NCBI RefSeq assembly: GCF_012349115.1
Contig: NZ_PQIG01000111.1
Coordinates: forward strand, 1-64,000
Direction: 5' to 3'
DNA length: 64,000 bases
Source: Rhizobium ruizarguesonis
GTDB lineage: Bacteria; Pseudomonadota; Alphaproteobacteria; Rhizobiales; Rhizobiaceae
Shown here: positions 62,527-64,000 of the stretch, in pieces
Position numbering within the stretch: the stretch's first letter is position 1
How the letters are laid out: every line of letters begins with the position of its first letter
Translations under genes and position numbers: made by a program
Notes under the pieces: model-generated
What the model saw: only the letters and a program-made list of their open reading frames with translations
What the model was told of the DNA's origin: nothing
Database searches by the model: none

Positions 62527-63357
62527 CTATTTCCCGGCGAGTATCACGTGGGGACCGGCGCCGCGGTCCGGCGCATCCCGGGGAAGGCCGAAGAAGCGTC
62601 TTGCCATTTCGGTCGGGCCGATATCCTCCAGAGATGTGAAGCCCAGGCTCAGCAATCGCTCCGCAATTTCCTTCGGATCGAAGTGCGTCAGCCATGGCTC
62701 GCCGGCCGCGGCCGTGCGCGCGCCCATTTCCGCGGCGCGGGCACGGCGTTCGGGCGAATAGTTTTCGAGGGGTTCACTGTAGTCGAAGACGATGGATGCG
62801 CTCGGCAGGCCGGCGACGAAGCGCAACAGCGTAAAGACCGACGCCTCCGTGAGATATGGCACGACGCCAAGCCAGATGAAGAAGGACGGTGCCTCGGGCT
62901 CGAAGCCGGAATCGACGAGACGCGTTTTCAAATCCTCATGTTCGAAATCGACAGGAACGAATGTCGGCAGGCTTTGTGTCAGTCCGGTCTCGCTGAGCCG
63001 CATCTGCTTCCAGCTCTGCGTCGCAGGATGATCGACTTCGAAGACCTTCAGGCCGGCATGGGGATTGCGCAGTGCAAAGGTGTCGAGCCCGGCGCCGAGG
63101 ATGACGGCTTGCCTGACGCCCCTTGCGACGGAGAGGTCAAGGCATTCTTCGGCATATCGGCTTCGCGCCGCCATGAACAGGCGAAAGGATCGCGTGGCGG
63201 GGTCCTGGGCTTTCAGATCGGCCTCGGCGCAGGCCGCCTCGCCGAGGATGCGGCGGGCATAGGGGTCTAAGAAGATGGCGCCGCCATCCGCGCTCTGATG
63301 TGCTGCTCGATAGGCTGCCGCGCCCATCGCGGTGCGGCTTGGTTCGGATGCACGCAT
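62527..63357 (-). CDS. SAM-dependent methyltransferase (TIGR00027 family)
   Basis: The 276-residue protein matches the TIGR00027 / leucine carboxyl methyltransferase-like family common in mycobacteria and rhizobia. The SAM site is in VILGAGLDTFALRNP near 85-99, the acidic DHPATQ near 109, and FFIWLGVVPYLTEASVF near 160-176. The ATG at 63357 is the first codon of the conserved N-terminus. The methyl acceptor is unknown. It is divergent from a TetR regulator, which may control it. Confidence 0.88.
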   Translation of the reverse strand: MRASEPSRTAMGAAAYRAAHQSADGGAIFLDPYARRILGEAACAEADLKAQDPATRSFRLFMAARSRYAEECLDLSVARGVRQAVILGAGLDTFALRNPHAGLKVFEVDHPATQSWKQMRLSETGLTQSLPTFVPVDFEHEDLKTRLVDSGFEPEAPSFFIWLGVVPYLTEASVFTLLRFVAGLPSASIVFDYSEPLENYSPERRARAAEMGARTAAAGEPWLTHFDPKEIAERLLSLGFTSLEDIGPTEMARRFFGLPRDAPDRGAGPHVILAGK

Positions 63358-63684
63358 GAAGGCCTCTTTCTCTGTAAACGTTGGTCTGTAAACCTTGTCA
63401 GTGCCGGGAACGCGGCGCTCAAGAGAGCCTCACCTTGAGGTGACCGCAGTGCCTCGAAGAGCGAGGCGGCGTCGGATGCATTCAAGGAGCCGTGTTGAGC
63501 GTGTCCTTCGAGGCTTCGCCTTGCGGGCTGCACACCTCAGGATGGGGTGGGTTGGAGGATGCCGCGCCCTCAAAAAAACAGGCGTTGGGGATACAGCCCC
63601 CAATCGCGATCTCTTCTCATCATGCCCTTGTCATTGGAGGCAGACTAGAGCATGATTTTAACACTGTAAAGATTAGATCGAGAC
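63358..63684. other. Divergent intergenic region with a dispersed-type repeat
   Basis: Bases 63412-63555 contain an imperfect inverted repeat (CCTCACCTTGAGGTG, CCTTCGAGGCTTCGCCTTGC, CACCTCAGGATGGGG), of a type I remember from rhizobial intergenic regions. Only one copy is seen in the window. An AT-rich stretch at 63650-63680 probably carries the promoter of the TetR gene. Confidence 0.5.
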
Positions 63685-64000
63685 ATGGCCACGCACGACG
63701 GATCGCCCCGCTATCATCACGGCAATTTGCGCCCCACACTGCTGTCTATGGCGCGGGCGCTGCTGGAGGAGGGGGGGCCGGCGGCGCTGAGCATGCGGGA
63801 GATCGGCCGCCGCGCCGGCGTCTCGGCTCCGGCGGCATACCATTATTTCAACAGCCTGGACGCCATCGCGGCGGCACTTGCCGAACAAGGGTTTGCCGAG
63901 TTGAGCGAAGGCATCGATGCGGCGCTAGCCGGTCCTCGGCGTCATCTGCTCGCCGGCGGCATCGCCTATGTCGCCTTTGCCCGTGCGAATCCCGGTCTCT
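63685..64000 (+). CDS. TetR/AcrR-family regulator (partial, runs off the window)
   Basis: The first 105 codons encode a TetR DNA-binding domain: YHHGNLRPTLLSMARALLEE followed by ALSMREIGRRAGVSAPAAYHYF, the canonical helix-turn-helix. The ATG at 63685 is the only convincing start. The ligand-binding domain lies beyond the end of the window. It is divergent from the TIGR00027 methyltransferase gene, a layout common for a regulator and its target. Confidence 0.88.
   Translation, partial: MATHDGSPRYHHGNLRPTLLSMARALLEEGGPAALSMREIGRRAGVSAPAAYHYFNSLDAIAAALAEQGFAELSEGIDAALAGPRRHLLAGGIAYVAFARANPGL

Noticed and set aside
1..64000. tRNA, rRNA, CRISPR, intact insertion sequence or phage genes
   Set aside because: No clover-leaf sequence, regularly spaced direct repeats, transposase or phage structural protein was seen in reading the window; a covariance-model scan was not possible.

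Overview
This window is typical of a fast-growing Rhizobium (R. leguminosarum / R. etli group). That is an inference from the GC-rich coding sequence, the protein types (CoxMNOP-type oxidase, a 633-residue Kup, ECF sigma with NrsF) and short palindromic intergenic repeats of rhizobial style. I see no rRNA, tRNA, CRISPR array or intact insertion sequence. The content looks like chromosomal or chromid accessory metabolism rather than phage or a conjugative element.

Layout. 0.2-2 kb: a MYG1-family hydrolase and a LysE exporter, convergent. 2.2-7.2 kb: a cytochrome c followed by a complete second aa3-type oxidase (subunits II, I, III, III-like, IV-like). 7.3-13 kb: an AraC regulator divergent from an APC permease, a tiny coupled membrane ORF, a copper amine oxidase with all cofactor and metal ligands, and an ATP-grasp protein, which suggests amine uptake and oxidation. 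13-19 kb: single enzymes (isochorismatase fold, FMN-binding fold, FAD monooxygenase, dienelactone hydrolase, VOC protein, epimerase). 19.4-20.9 kb: a membrane AraC regulator and a DUF4260 protein. 21.5-25.8 kb: a MacB-like export operon (adaptor, ATPase, two FtsX-type permeases). 25.9-26.9 kb: a DMT exporter. 27.4-30.9 kb: two tandem paralogous beta-helix proteins, probably secreted. 31-34.8 kb: a SigF-type ECF sigma factor and its NrsF anti-sigma, divergent from an MXKDX-repeat protein, a cytochrome b and a sulfite-oxidase-fold protein. Matching promoter motifs lie in front of both arms. 34.9-41.2 kb: intradiol dioxygenase, Na+/H+ antiporter, Kup and a divergent TyrS. 41.3-45.2 kb: a LysR regulator divergent from a 14-TM MFS pump, and a second MFS protein. 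45.7-51.4 kb: a TIGR02594 protein, a frameshifted methyltransferase, two unrecognised proteins, a small phosphatase, a PLP decarboxylase and a repeat-rich membrane protein. 51.5-64 kb: GNAT, a broken ornithine cyclodeaminase, DapB, VOC proteins, a nitrilase-fold protein, GFA, an ABC exporter, LysE, a phosphodiester glycosidase, UbiA, a methyltransferase and the start of a TetR regulator.

The window also holds several signs of small-scale rearrangement: a decayed copy of a gene start (13.0 kb), a copy of a gene tail flanking the DMT gene (27.0 kb), a nonsense pseudogene (52.8 kb), a 3' frameshift (46.4 kb), four copies of one intergenic repeat, and a second family of inverted elements at 16.3 and 46.2 kb. 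The strongest regulatory story is the sigma/anti-sigma locus at 31-35 kb, where promoter motifs, the two conserved cysteines of NrsF and the target genes all agree with the heavy-metal-responsive SigF system known in Caulobacter.
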